From: Flintibacter sp. KGMB00164
Lineage (GTDB): Bacteria > Bacillota > Clostridia > Oscillospirales > Oscillospiraceae
Reading direction: 5' to 3'
DNA: 64,000 nt
Assembly (NCBI RefSeq): GCF_008727735.1
Contig: NZ_CP044227.1
Location: 2,761,001 to 2,825,000, forward strand
This document shows positions 35,215-43,941 of the stretch, in pieces. The first letter of the stretch is position 1; each line of letters starts with the position of its first letter. The position numbers and the translations under genes were made by a program. The notes below the pieces were generated by a model. It was not told where the DNA came from. It saw nothing but the letters and a program-made list of their open reading frames with translations, and did no database searches.

Positions 35215-36474
35215 ATGTATCGAAGCATTACACTGCCCAACGGCGCCCGCATTCTCACCCAGCGCATCCCCGGTGTGCGCTCTGCCGCCCTGGGCTTTTT
35301 TGTGGGAGCTGGCTCCCGCCACGAGTTGGCCTCGGAAAACGGCGCCGCCCACTTCATTGAGCATATGTCCTTCAAAGGCACCGCCACCCGCTCCGCCGGA
35401 GACCTGGCCCGGGAGATGGACGCCATCGGCGGCCAGGTAAACGCCTACACCACCAAGGAGCACACCTGCTACTACGCCCGCTGTCTGGACAGCCACCTGG
35501 ACCGGGCAGTGGATCTGCTGTGCGACATGCTCTTTGCCTCCCGCTTTGACCAGCGGGACGTGGAGGTGGAGCGGGGCGTCATTCTGGAGGAGATCGGCAT
35601 GTACGAGGACACCCCCGAGGACCTGTGCGCCGAGCGGCTGTCCATGGCGGTGTACAAGGGCGACTCCCTGGGCCGGCCCATTCTGGGCCGGGCTTCCACC
35701 CTGGAGAAGATGACGGGCGAGTGGCTGCGCCAGTGGCAGCAGGAGCACTACCGTCCCCAGGCCATGGTGGTCTCTCTGGCGGGCAGCTTCACCCAGCAGC
35801 ATGTGGACGCTCTGGCCCAGCGTCTGTCCGCCCTGCCCCAAGGTCCCACCTCCCCCGGCCGTCAGGCCTACTACCGCAGCGCCGTCACCGTGCGGAAAAA
35901 GGCCATTGAGCAAAACCATCTGATTCTGGCCTTCCCAGGCCTGTCCTACCTGGACGAGCGGCGCTATCAGCTGCTGCTGCTCAACTCCATTCTGGGCGGC
36001 GGCTGCTCCTCCCGGCTGTTCCAGCAGCTGCGGGAGCAGCGGGGTCTGTGCTACTCCGTGTATTCCTACGTCTCCGACCACGCCGACACCGGCTTTCTGG
36101 GTATCTACACTGGCCTAAGCCGGGAGCAGGAGGAGCCCGCCCTGGAGACGGTGCGCGCCATTGTCTCCCAACTGGCGGACCAGGGTCCCTCCCAGGAGGA
36201 GCTGGACCGCGCCCGGGAACAGGCCAAGGCCAACATCCTCATGGGGCTGGAGTCGGTCCAGGCCCGGATGAGCCACCTGGGCAGTTCCATGCTGCTCTAT
36301 GGCCGGGTGCGGGAGCCGGAGGAGCTGCTGGCGGCCTATGACCAGGTCACCCGGGAGGACCTGCGCACCCTCAGCCAGGAGATCTTCACCTTCCCCCGGG
36401 CCTCCCTGTCCGCGGTGGGCCGGGTGCGCTCCGGCGAAGAGTACACCAACTGGCTGGAACACGGCACTTTTTAA
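35215..36474 (+). CDS. M16 family zinc metallopeptidase (processing-peptidase-like)
   Basis: A 419-residue peptidase. The inverted zinc motif HxxEH is in AAHFIEHMSFKGT, with the downstream glutamate in the RGVILEEIGMYEDTPED region. The C-terminal half keeps the family segment GGGCSSRLFQQLREQRGLCYSVYSY. It is a single-chain bacterial member like YmxG. AGAAAGGG lies before the ATG. Confidence 0.92.
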   Translation: MYRSITLPNGARILTQRIPGVRSAALGFFVGAGSRHELASENGAAHFIEHMSFKGTATRSAGDLAREMDAIGGQVNAYTTKEHTCYYARCLDSHLDRAVDLLCDMLFASRFDQRDVEVERGVILEEIGMYEDTPEDLCAERLSMAVYKGDSLGRPILGRASTLEKMTGEWLRQWQQEHYRPQAMVVSLAGSFTQQHVDALAQRLSALPQGPTSPGRQAYYRSAVTVRKKAIEQNHLILAFPGLSYLDERRYQLLLLNSILGGGCSSRLFQQLREQRGLCYSVYSYVSDHADTGFLGIYTGLSREQEEPALETVRAIVSQLADQGPSQEELDRAREQAKANILMGLESVQARMSHLGSSMLLYGRVREPEELLAAYDQVTREDLRTLSQEIFTFPRASLSAVGRVRSGEEYTNWLEHGTF

Positions 36475-36488
36475 CCTGTCACATACAA

Positions 36489-36518
36489 AACAAGGCCGCC
36501 CAGATGGGCGGCCTTGTT
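36489..36518. terminator. Bidirectional terminator
   Basis: AACAAGGCCGCCC-AGAT-GGGCGGCCTTGTT lies between the convergent M16 and VWA genes. Confidence 0.85.
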
Positions 36519-36520
36519 CG

Positions 36521-38242
36521 TTATAAGCGGTCTCCGGCGGTCAGGCGGCCCTGGATGAGGCGGCTGACCGTCTGGGCCAGGAAGGACACTCCGGGCAGGC
36601 GCACCACCTCCCGGCCGTAGATCTGCCGGGCGGCGGGCAGTTCCCGCTCCCCACCGGTGTAGATGCACACCACCTCCACCCCCTTCTTCCGCAGAGCCGC
36701 CGCCTCCTGGGCGGCATCCTTTACCCCCAGCACCCCGCTGTAATCCCGGTTTCCGTGGAGCAGGCTGTTGCTGGGGATTTTTTGGTCGTCATTGGGGCTG
36801 GCGTCGGAGAGGACGATGAGCAGCCGCCGGCCTTCCTCCTTGTTCCGGTCCAGCAGCCAGCCCATGGCCCGCAGGGCCAGGCCGTCCCGGTTCCACCCGG
36901 CAGCGGCATAATCAAAGATCTTCTCGTCCGCTCCCTTATCCTGGTAGTCCCGGTAGACACGCAGTACCGTGCAGCCGCTGACGCTGCAAAAGGAGCTCAC
37001 CCGCACCGGGATCTGGCACCGGCCCAGGCTGGCGGCGATGAGGTAGGCCTGGGCGGCCAGCTTCTCCTGCTGGCCGTTCTGGGATGCCGAGCCGTCCAGC
37101 AGCAGGTCCACCCACAGTTCCCCCGGCTCCCGGGTCTGGCGGCGGGCAAAGATCTGCTCCTCCCCCAGGGCCGCGCCCCGCCAGGCTGTCTGAGGCCGAA
37201 GGCGGCCCCACCGGCTGGAGCTGTCGTTCTCCTCCCGCTGGAGCAGGAGGGTATTCTCCAGCGCCTGGGACAGTCTGGCCATAGCCAGGCGGTACTGGCC
37301 CTTGTGTTCTTCAAAATAGGCGCGGTTTTTCTGCCGCTGGAGCTCAAACAGGGCCCGCTCCCGGGCGCATGCCCCCTTTACCGGGCGAGAGATGGGGGCT
37401 CCCTTAGTAAAGTGGAGGCGGCAGTTCCGGTGGTCTCCGGTGCACAGTTCCTGCTCTGCCTGGGCCAGCTCTCCCGGGGAGAGCAGACTGGCTCCAAAAC
37501 ATCCCTCCACATAGTCCCGCAGCACCCGCTCCCGGGTCTTGGTCTGCCAGAAGGGGCTCAGCCGCTTTTTCCCCAGCAGGCCGCCTCCCTGGCCCTTGCT
37601 CTCTCCCGGGCCGCTGAGCCGCCTCAGGGCGTCTCCCCGGTTCCGGCCGGGCTGCCAGGCGGCAAAAAAGCTGCGGTCCACCCGGCTGCTGCCCAGCTGG
37701 TCCAACGTGCTGCGCCGGGGACGGCGGTACCACTGGTACAGCAGGTCCTCCACCCCCTGGCGCACCTGATCCCCGCTCCAGGTTTGAGGAAATTCCAGTT
37801 GGTCCAGCACAGCCTTCTCCCGGGAGCTCTCCCGGTGGGGCTGGTCCAAAGCCCGTGCCCACCAGCACCCCCGCAGACTCTCCCCCTCATTCCGGTCCTG
37901 GGGCGCGGGGAGCCGGGCCAAAGCCTGAGCGGCGTAGTCCCGGCGCAGCGCTTGGAGAGCGGGGCGCTCCTCCTGCCACCGCAGGGCGAGACAGCGCTCC
38001 AGCCCCATCCACAGCAAGTCGCTGTACAGCGCTCCCCGGGCGCTGCCCTCAAAGGAGCGCAGCAGGGGCTCCAGAGTCTCCTGCCACCCCTCTCGCTGGG
38101 CCAGGCCCACGATGGTATTGAGGTACACCGGCGCCCGGCCATCCGGCCCTATGGCCCGGTACCAGGGGTGCAGTTGGTAGTCCCCCGCTCCGTTCCACAC
38201 CTGGTTGTCCGCCCGGCGCGCCTCCATCTCCCGGCGGTCCAT
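36521..38242 (-). CDS. Von Willebrand factor A domain protein (CobT/NorD-like)
   Basis: A 573-residue protein. The N-terminal 330 residues are charged, helical and rich in Arg and Gln. The C-terminal VWA domain (about residues 360-560) has a MIDAS start DGSAS in LWVDLLLDGSASQNGQ and a later LLIVLSDASPNDD. It overlaps the end of the AAA gene region at a 1-bp distance, with GGAGGACTGAG before the ATG. The pair fits the MoxR/VWA systems in which the ATPase remodels or loads cofactors onto a target enzyme; the target is not apparent here. Confidence 0.85.
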   Translation of the reverse strand: MDRREMEARRADNQVWNGAGDYQLHPWYRAIGPDGRAPVYLNTIVGLAQREGWQETLEPLLRSFEGSARGALYSDLLWMGLERCLALRWQEERPALQALRRDYAAQALARLPAPQDRNEGESLRGCWWARALDQPHRESSREKAVLDQLEFPQTWSGDQVRQGVEDLLYQWYRRPRRSTLDQLGSSRVDRSFFAAWQPGRNRGDALRRLSGPGESKGQGGGLLGKKRLSPFWQTKTRERVLRDYVEGCFGASLLSPGELAQAEQELCTGDHRNCRLHFTKGAPISRPVKGACARERALFELQRQKNRAYFEEHKGQYRLAMARLSQALENTLLLQREENDSSSRWGRLRPQTAWRGAALGEEQIFARRQTREPGELWVDLLLDGSASQNGQQEKLAAQAYLIAASLGRCQIPVRVSSFCSVSGCTVLRVYRDYQDKGADEKIFDYAAAGWNRDGLALRAMGWLLDRNKEEGRRLLIVLSDASPNDDQKIPSNSLLHGNRDYSGVLGVKDAAQEAAALRKKGVEVVCIYTGGERELPAARQIYGREVVRLPGVSFLAQTVSRLIQGRLTAGDRL

Positions 38243-38243
38243 C

Positions 38244-39164
38244 TCAGTCCTCCATCAGCTGGCCCCGGCATGCTTCCCGGGGGATGCGGGCGGCGATCAC
38301 ATCGGCGGCCAGCTGCCGCTCATAGGGGTCAAAGGCCTTGTTCACCAGCCCCAGCTCCAGAGCCTGCCCGGCGGTGAGGCCATGCTCGATAAGCCGCAGA
38401 GCGGCCAGCAGTCCACGCAGATCCAGGGTGCGGGTGGAGATTTCCCCGCTCTGGCACTTGTCCCGCAGGTCCTGGAACAGGGCGGCAAACTGCCCCACCC
38501 ACTTGCTTTTTAGATGGGGAAAGGCCCGGCGCAGCAGCTTTTCCAGGTCCTCCTGGGCGATCACCGGCATATCCACCACCGCAAAGCGGGACACCAGGGC
38601 CTCGTTGAGCTCCCGGGTGCCGGCGTAGCCGTAGTTCATAGTGCCGATAAACCGGGCGGCATCGTCCAGAGGGACAGGGCGGTAGCCCGGCACGTCAAGG
38701 ACCCGGCGGAAATCCAGGGCGGCGTGGAGCACGGCCAGGGCCTCATTTTTGGCCATATTCACCTCGTCCAGTACGCCAAAGCCCCCCAGGCGGGCACACT
38801 GGCACACCGGTCCCTCCCGGAACACCACCTCGCCCTCCTTCAGGGTATCTGCCCCGATGAGGGAGGCCGCGTCGATATTTACATACATGGACACATTCCA
38901 CACCGGGCGTCCAAAGGCGGCGGCCAGATTTTCCGCCAGGACATTTTTCCCGGTGGCTTTCGGGCCGGAGAGGAGCAGGTTTTCCCCGCACAGCAGAGCA
39001 GTGGCCGCGGCCTGCCATACCTCCCGGCCGTAGTACAGCAGCTTGGGCCGGATCAGCCGTCCCTGTGCCTCCTGGGGCACCGGGTGCTCCGCCCGAAAGG
39101 CCCGAATGGCCTCCAGCAGCCCCCGGTCTATCCCCTCCTGTTCCAGTTCCTCAAAGAGCTCCAT
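38244..39164 (-). CDS. MoxR/CbbQ-type AAA+ ATPase
   Basis: A 306-residue AAA+ protein. Walker A reads SGPKATGKN, with Asn in place of the usual Thr or Ser. Walker B is FGVLDEVNMA, sensor 1 is FIGTMNYGYAGT, and ELNEALVSRFAVVDMP provides the arginine finger region. The ATG at 39164 follows AGGAGGCGAGGAG. It is coupled to trmO upstream (14-bp overlap) and to the VWA gene downstream. Confidence 0.9.
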   Translation of the reverse strand: MELFEELEQEGIDRGLLEAIRAFRAEHPVPQEAQGRLIRPKLLYYGREVWQAAATALLCGENLLLSGPKATGKNVLAENLAAAFGRPVWNVSMYVNIDAASLIGADTLKEGEVVFREGPVCQCARLGGFGVLDEVNMAKNEALAVLHAALDFRRVLDVPGYRPVPLDDAARFIGTMNYGYAGTRELNEALVSRFAVVDMPVIAQEDLEKLLRRAFPHLKSKWVGQFAALFQDLRDKCQSGEISTRTLDLRGLLAALRLIEHGLTAGQALELGLVNKAFDPYERQLAADVIAARIPREACRGQLMED

Positions 39165-39870
39165 GCTCCTCGCCTCCTGATTTGCTTGCTGTAATCTCCC
39201 GCACATGGAGGACCGGCTCTTCCACCGTAAAGCGCACCTCCAGCCCTCCGAAGGCCATGCCGTACACCCGCTCCGGGTCGTGCTGATAGGTGGGGCGTGG
39301 GTCCTGGGCCAGCACGCCGATCAGCGCCTCCCGCAGTTCCTCCGGCACCTGAGCGAGCAGTTCCGGGGGGATATCCACCTCCAGGGTGGCCTCCTTGGGC
39401 GCGCTGGCAAAGCCTCCCACCGCCTGAGGACGGCAGTCGGCGTAGGGGATATAAGGCTTGATATCATAGATGGGACTGCCATCCATCAGATCGGCCCCGG
39501 TAACATGGATCACCGGTCCCTGAGGGGTGTGCAGTTCCACCCCTTCCAGCCCCACGCAGCTCAGCCCGATGGGATTGGGCCGGAACGGAGAACGGGTGGC
39601 AAAGACCCCCATGCGGGTATTGCCCCCCAGACGAGGCGGGCGCACCGTGGGCGACCAGTCCTTGCGCACCGCCTGGGAAAACTGCCAGATGAGCCACAGG
39701 TGAGAAAATCCCTCCAGCCCCCGCAGGGCGTCGGGATTGCGGTACTCCGGCTCAAAGACAATGGTGGCTTTCAGCTCCTCCACCAGGCCGCTCTGCCGCG
39801 GGATACCAAACTTGGTGGGGAAGTCGCTGTGGATGCGGGCGATAATATGTAAGGCACTCTGTTCTGCCAT
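39151..39870 (-). CDS. trmO: tRNA (m6t6A37) methyltransferase TrmO / TsaA family
   Basis: A 239-residue protein. In characterised members the enzyme methylates N6-threonylcarbamoyladenosine at position 37 of tRNA-Thr. The TsaA signature is clear: SDFPTKFGIPRQSGLV, then GLEGFSHLWLIWQF, RMGVFATRSPFRPNPIGLS and GSPIYDIKPYIPYAD. It is the first gene of the trmO-AAA-VWA unit. A C-terminal extension of about 70 residues (with DPRPTYQHDPERVYGMAFG) is typical of the longer form. Confidence 0.92.
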   Translation of the reverse strand: MAEQSALHIIARIHSDFPTKFGIPRQSGLVEELKATIVFEPEYRNPDALRGLEGFSHLWLIWQFSQAVRKDWSPTVRPPRLGGNTRMGVFATRSPFRPNPIGLSCVGLEGVELHTPQGPVIHVTGADLMDGSPIYDIKPYIPYADCRPQAVGGFASAPKEATLEVDIPPELLAQVPEELREALIGVLAQDPRPTYQHDPERVYGMAFGGLEVRFTVEEPVLHVREITASKSGGEEHGAL

Positions 39871-40148
39871 GGTAAACTCCTTTTCTATTCACAGGCCGGG
39901 ACGGTTTTCCCGCCCCGGGCGTTTGATCTGCCTCCATTGTACCGAGTCTCTTCTGGGATTGCAAGGACTACCAGGCGGCCATTCCCCACCGGCCGGACGC
40001 ATGTTTGGACGCAGACACCAGGCCCAACGCCGCCTTCTCTGGTGCTGACAGATGCCCGCTGTTGTGCTATTCTTTTAGTTAGATTTAAAGTTTTTGCGGT
40101 ATGCTGAACATCATAGACTTCTTACCATCTGGAAGGAGGCGCGTAAAG

Positions 40149-40826
40149 ATGCGCATTCTGCTTGCTGAGGATGAACGCTCCCTGTCCCGGGCGGTCATTG
40201 CCCTGCTGGAAAAAAACAATTACTCCGCCGATGCGGTTTATGACGGCCAGGAGGCCCTGGAGTACCTGGAGGCGGGAAACTACGACGCCCTCATCCTGGA
40301 TCTGATGATGCCGAAAATGGATGGACTGACGGTGCTGCGCACCCTGCGGGAGCAGGGCAACCCCATTCCGGTGCTGATCCTCACCGCCAAATCCGAGGTG
40401 GACGACAAGGTGCTGGGGCTGGACACCGGCGCTAACGACTACCTCACCAAGCCCTTCTCCACCCAGGAACTCATGGCCCGCATCCGCGCCATGACCCGCA
40501 GCCAGACCGGGGGACAGGTCACCAGCCGTCTCACCTTCGGCAACATCACCCTGGATCAGGCCACCTTTGAGCTCTCCTCCCCTGCGGGCAGCTTCCGCCT
40601 GGCCAACAAGGAATTTCAGATGATGGAGATGCTCATGCGCAATCCCAGGCAGATCATCCCCACCGAGCGCTTTCTGGAGCGGATCTGGGGCTATGACAGC
40701 GAGGTAGAACTGAGCGTGGTGTGGGTGTACATCTCCTACCTGCGTAAAAAGCTCTCTGCCCTGCGCTCCAACATCCAGATCAAGGTCACCCGGAACGCAG
40801 GCTATTCTTTGGAGGGACCGGTATGA
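40149..40826 (+). CDS. OmpR-family response regulator
   Basis: A 225-residue regulator. The receiver shows AEDE, the phospho-acceptor Asp in LILDLMMPKMDG and Lys in NDYLTKPFS. The C-terminal winged helix ends RNAGYSLEGP. The start at 40149 (MRILLAEDERSLS) is set by AAGGAGG upstream. Its stop overlaps the kinase start by 4 bp. The gap 39871-40148 before it holds AT-rich promoter-like sequence but no clear consensus promoter. Confidence 0.92.
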   Translation: MRILLAEDERSLSRAVIALLEKNNYSADAVYDGQEALEYLEAGNYDALILDLMMPKMDGLTVLRTLREQGNPIPVLILTAKSEVDDKVLGLDTGANDYLTKPFSTQELMARIRAMTRSQTGGQVTSRLTFGNITLDQATFELSSPAGSFRLANKEFQMMEMLMRNPRQIIPTERFLERIWGYDSEVELSVVWVYISYLRKKLSALRSNIQIKVTRNAGYSLEGPV

Positions 40827-42106
40827 TCAAAAAGCTGCGGGCCAAGCTCATTCTGGCCTGTATGTTCTCTCTGGCCGTGGTGCTGCTGGTCATTCTGGGC
40901 GGCGTCAATCTGATGAGCTATCAGAAAGTGGTCTCCGACGCCGACACCGTGCTGTCTCTGCTGGCGGCCAATGACGGCGCATTTCCCAAGCTTCGCGCTC
41001 CCCAGGAGGAAAAGGACGAGGGCTACTTTGCCCCCTTTGGCACACCGGGAGACAAACGGGATCTGTTCAACCAGCGGATCATGTCTCCCGAAACCCCCTA
41101 CGAGTCCCGTTTCTTCTCCGTTTTGCTGGGGGAGGACGGTCAGGCGGTAGAGACGGACACAGGACAGATCGCCGCCGTGGACGCAGAGCAAGCCACCGAC
41201 TACGCCCAAAAAGCAGCCGCGTCCGGAAAGACCTCCGGATTTTTGGGTGACTACCGCTTTCTGGTCCAGAATGAGTCCGGAGGCATACGGGTCATTTTTC
41301 TGGACTGCGGCCGCAGTCTCTCCTCCTTCCGCACCACCCTGCTGGCCAGCGTATCTCTGGCTGTGCTGGGGCTGGCAGCGGTGCTGCTCCTGCTGCTGAT
41401 TCTGTCCCGGCGCATTGTGCGCCCCATGGCAGAGAGCTATGAGAAGCAGCGCCAGTTCATTACCGACGCAGGCCACGAGCTGAAAACTCCCATGACCATT
41501 ATCAGCGCAGACGCCGATCTGGCCGAGATGGAGTGCGGAGAAAACCAGTGGCTTACCGATATCCGCCGCCAGGCCCAGCGTCTGACCGCCTTGACCAACG
41601 ACCTCATCTACCTCTCCCGCATGGAGGAGGAACAGCCTAAACTGCAATATATCGACTTTCCCATCTCCGACGTGGTGGAGGAGATGGCCCAGTCCTTTGC
41701 CGCTCCCGCCCGCAGCCAGGACAAGGAGCTCCAGGTACAGGTGCAGCCCATGCTCTCCTTTAAGGGGGATGAAAAGGGGATTCGCCAGCTGGTCTCCATT
41801 CTGCTGGATAACGCCCTAAAATATTCTCCTTCCGGCGGACAGCTGGCGCTGCGCCTGGAAAAGCAGGGACGCAATCTGCTGCTTACCGTATCCAACACCT
41901 GTGCTCAGCCCATGGAGCAGGACAAGCTCCCCCATCTGTTTGACCGCTTCTACCGCACCGACCAGTCCCGCAACAGTCAAAGCGGCGGCTACGGTCTGGG
42001 GCTGTCCATTGCAAAGAGTATCGTCTCGGCCCACAAGGGCAAAATTCGGGCCGAGAGCCACGACGGAACACAGCTGAGTATACAGGTTACATTGGCCGCC
42101 GGATAA
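40823..42106 (+). CDS. Sensor histidine kinase
   Basis: A 427-residue kinase with membrane segments at about residues 8-29 and 172-195 around an extracytoplasmic sensor of about 140 residues. The phospho-acceptor histidine is in FITDAGHELKTPMTII. The ATP lid shows LDNALKYSPSGG and SGGYGLGLSIAKS. It starts on the ATGA overlap with the regulator. The HtrA-like protease 106 bp downstream suggests an envelope-stress type signal, an inference. Confidence 0.92.
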   Translation: MIKKLRAKLILACMFSLAVVLLVILGGVNLMSYQKVVSDADTVLSLLAANDGAFPKLRAPQEEKDEGYFAPFGTPGDKRDLFNQRIMSPETPYESRFFSVLLGEDGQAVETDTGQIAAVDAEQATDYAQKAAASGKTSGFLGDYRFLVQNESGGIRVIFLDCGRSLSSFRTTLLASVSLAVLGLAAVLLLLLILSRRIVRPMAESYEKQRQFITDAGHELKTPMTIISADADLAEMECGENQWLTDIRRQAQRLTALTNDLIYLSRMEEEQPKLQYIDFPISDVVEEMAQSFAAPARSQDKELQVQVQPMLSFKGDEKGIRQLVSILLDNALKYSPSGGQLALRLEKQGRNLLLTVSNTCAQPMEQDKLPHLFDRFYRTDQSRNSQSGGYGLGLSIAKSIVSAHKGKIRAESHDGTQLSIQVTLAAG

Positions 42107-42212
42107 GGCGGCCAATTTTTTTGCTCTTTTTTAAGTTGGCTTAGGGTTAACAGGGTATTCTGGTTCCAGAATGATCCACCACCTTCGGTGCGGAACAGAA
42201 AGGAGACCCGCT

Positions 42213-43262
42213 ATGTATCACGATCGCTTTGACGCCCCTCTGGACCAGGAGCAAAGCCATTCTTCTCTTCCCATCAAACACGATGCACTGGCTCCCCGCA
42301 GTAACCGGCGCAGCAAGCTTCGCCGCCTCTCCGGCCGCGTGGCCTCCCTGCTGCTCAGCGGCGCTCTGCTGGGCGGCGCAGCCGCCGGCTCCTTCTATGG
42401 CGTAAACCAGCTTCTGCCCGACTCCTCCAATGGCCAGACGGTCTCGGCCCAGACTACATCCGGGGTGCTCACCTCTCTGGGCAGCACCTCCGGCACATCC
42501 ACACGCTACGGCATGGACGTCTCCGACGTGGCGGAGAGCGCCCTGCCCGGCGTAGTGGCCATCACCAACATCTCCGTGCAGGAGGTGCGCAGCTACTTTA
42601 ACCGCTTTGGTCCCAATGGAGCGGGCCAGACCCAAATGGAAGAGACCACCAGCTGCGGCTCCGGCGTTATTTTCTCCATGGATGACACCTACCTCTATAT
42701 TGTCACCAACCAGCACGTGGTGGACGGTGCCACCACCCTCTCGGTGAGCTTTGTGGACAACGCGGTCTGTGAGGCCCAGCTTTGCGGCACAGACGCAGAT
42801 GTGGACATTGCCGTGCTTAAGGTAGCCCTATCCAACCTGAGTGAAGATACCCTGTCTCAGATCACCGTCATCCCCATCGGCAACTCCGACGAGCTGGATG
42901 TAGGCGAGCAGGTAGTGGCCATCGGCAACGCTCTGGGCTACGGCCAGTCGGTCACCACCGGCATCGTCAGTGCCCTGGACCGTGCCCTCACCAGTGAGAA
43001 CGGCACCACCTCCACTTATATCCAGACCGACGCTGCCATCAACCCGGGCAACAGCGGCGGCGCCCTGCTCAATCTGGACGGCGAACTCATCGGCATCAAC
43101 ACCGCCAAGCTCTCCGACACCGACGTGGAGGGCATGGGCTATGCCATTCCCATCTCTGACGTGGTGGATTTGATCTCGGAGCTGATGACCCAGACTACCG
43201 ACCTCTCCCAGACCTCCGCCACCCAGTCCTCTTACTACGGCGCTCCCTGGAACCGCACCTGA
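42213..43262 (+). CDS. HtrA/DegP-like trypsin-fold serine protease without a PDZ domain
   Basis: A 349-residue membrane-anchored protease. A cytoplasmic N-terminus of about 45 residues and one membrane segment (LLLSGALLGGAAAGSFYGV) precede the protease domain. The catalytic triad is visible: His in TNQHVVDG, Asp in DADVDIAVLK and Ser in NPGNSGGALL. The chain stops about 20 residues after the protease fold with a Ser/Gln/Thr-rich tail, so the PDZ domain usual in HtrA is missing. AAAGGAG precedes the ATG. A terminator follows. Confidence 0.92.
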   Translation: MYHDRFDAPLDQEQSHSSLPIKHDALAPRSNRRSKLRRLSGRVASLLLSGALLGGAAAGSFYGVNQLLPDSSNGQTVSAQTTSGVLTSLGSTSGTSTRYGMDVSDVAESALPGVVAITNISVQEVRSYFNRFGPNGAGQTQMEETTSCGSGVIFSMDDTYLYIVTNQHVVDGATTLSVSFVDNAVCEAQLCGTDADVDIAVLKVALSNLSEDTLSQITVIPIGNSDELDVGEQVVAIGNALGYGQSVTTGIVSALDRALTSENGTTSTYIQTDAAINPGNSGGALLNLDGELIGINTAKLSDTDVEGMGYAIPISDVVDLISELMTQTTDLSQTSATQSSYYGAPWNRT

Positions 43263-43326
43263 TCCGTCCGCGCCGGAAAACCGGACCGGCGCAGACCACC
43301 CCAGCACTTCCGGATCATGGATAAAA

Positions 43327-43376
43327 GGAGCCGGAGGGAAAGAGTATCTTTCCCTCCGGCTCCGATTTTGTTTTTT
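43327..43376 (+). terminator. Intrinsic terminator of the protease gene
   Basis: GGAGCCGGAGGGAAA and TTTCCCTCCGGCTCC form a 15-bp stem followed by GATTTTGTTTTTT. Confidence 0.9.
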
Positions 43377-43399
43377 CCGCGCAAGGCGGCACAAAAAGC

Positions 43400-43783
43400 T
43401 CAGGCCTTTGTCTCCGGTTCCTGATTCCGGCTGCGGCACTCGGGGCACAGATACATCAGCTTCAGGTCGTAGGCCAGAATGGGCACATCCACCTGGGTCT
43501 GTAACCGCTGGGTCAAATCCCCCAGATCGATATCCACCAGCTTGCCGCAGCCCTGGCACACCAGGTGGTCATGGCGCTGGATGCGGTCATACCGGTCGGG
43601 CATCCCCTCGATGGACACCTTGCGGATCCGTCCCTCCTCCCACAGGCGGTTGAGGTTATTGTACACCGTGGCCAGGGCCACCTTGGGATAGACCTGCCGC
43701 AGGGCGTGAAAGACCTGCTCCGCTGTCATGTGGCTGCGGGAGGTCTCGATCAGTTCCAGCATGGTTTTTGCGTATTTTGTCAT
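43400..43783 (-). CDS. perR: Peroxide-responsive repressor PerR (Fur family)
   Basis: A 127-residue Fur-family repressor that senses peroxide through a bound Fe(II) or Mn(II). The winged helix occupies about residues 1-70 (VALATVYNNLNRLWEEGRI). The dimerisation domain has RYDRIQRHDH, whose Asp fits PerR rather than Fur, and two C-x2-C zinc pairs (CQGCG, CPEC). A PerR box precedes the gene, so autoregulation is likely. AAGGGAA serves as ribosome binding site. Confidence 0.9.
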   Translation of the reverse strand: MTKYAKTMLELIETSRSHMTAEQVFHALRQVYPKVALATVYNNLNRLWEEGRIRKVSIEGMPDRYDRIQRHDHLVCQGCGKLVDIDLGDLTQRLQTQVDVPILAYDLKLMYLCPECRSRNQEPETKA

Positions 43784-43799
43784 GGTATCGTTCCCTTAA

Positions 43800-43814
43800 T
43801 TAGAATCATTTTAA
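43800..43814. promoter_or_regulatory. PerR box
   Basis: TTAGAATCATTTTAA matches the established 7-1-7 PerR box TTATAATNATTATAA at 12 of the 14 defined positions, 17 bp before the perR start codon. Confidence 0.75.
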
Positions 43815-43872
43815 TTCCAATTGTATCCTTTTTTACAAGGAAGTCAAGTGGAAGTTCCTTCCCTCTATACGC

Positions 43873-43917
43873 AACCGGCGCGCCGGACAGGGTGTTTCTC
43901 TGTCCGGCGCGCCGGTT
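43873..43917. terminator. Long GC-rich hairpin after the polyamine operon
   Basis: AACCGGCGCGCCGGACAG and CTGTCCGGCGCGCCGGTT form an 18-bp perfect stem. The T-run is short in both directions. It lies just after the last gene of the minus-strand polyamine operon. Confidence 0.7.
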
Positions 43918-43941
43918 TCTTGAATTCGGTTTCCGGGCCGC

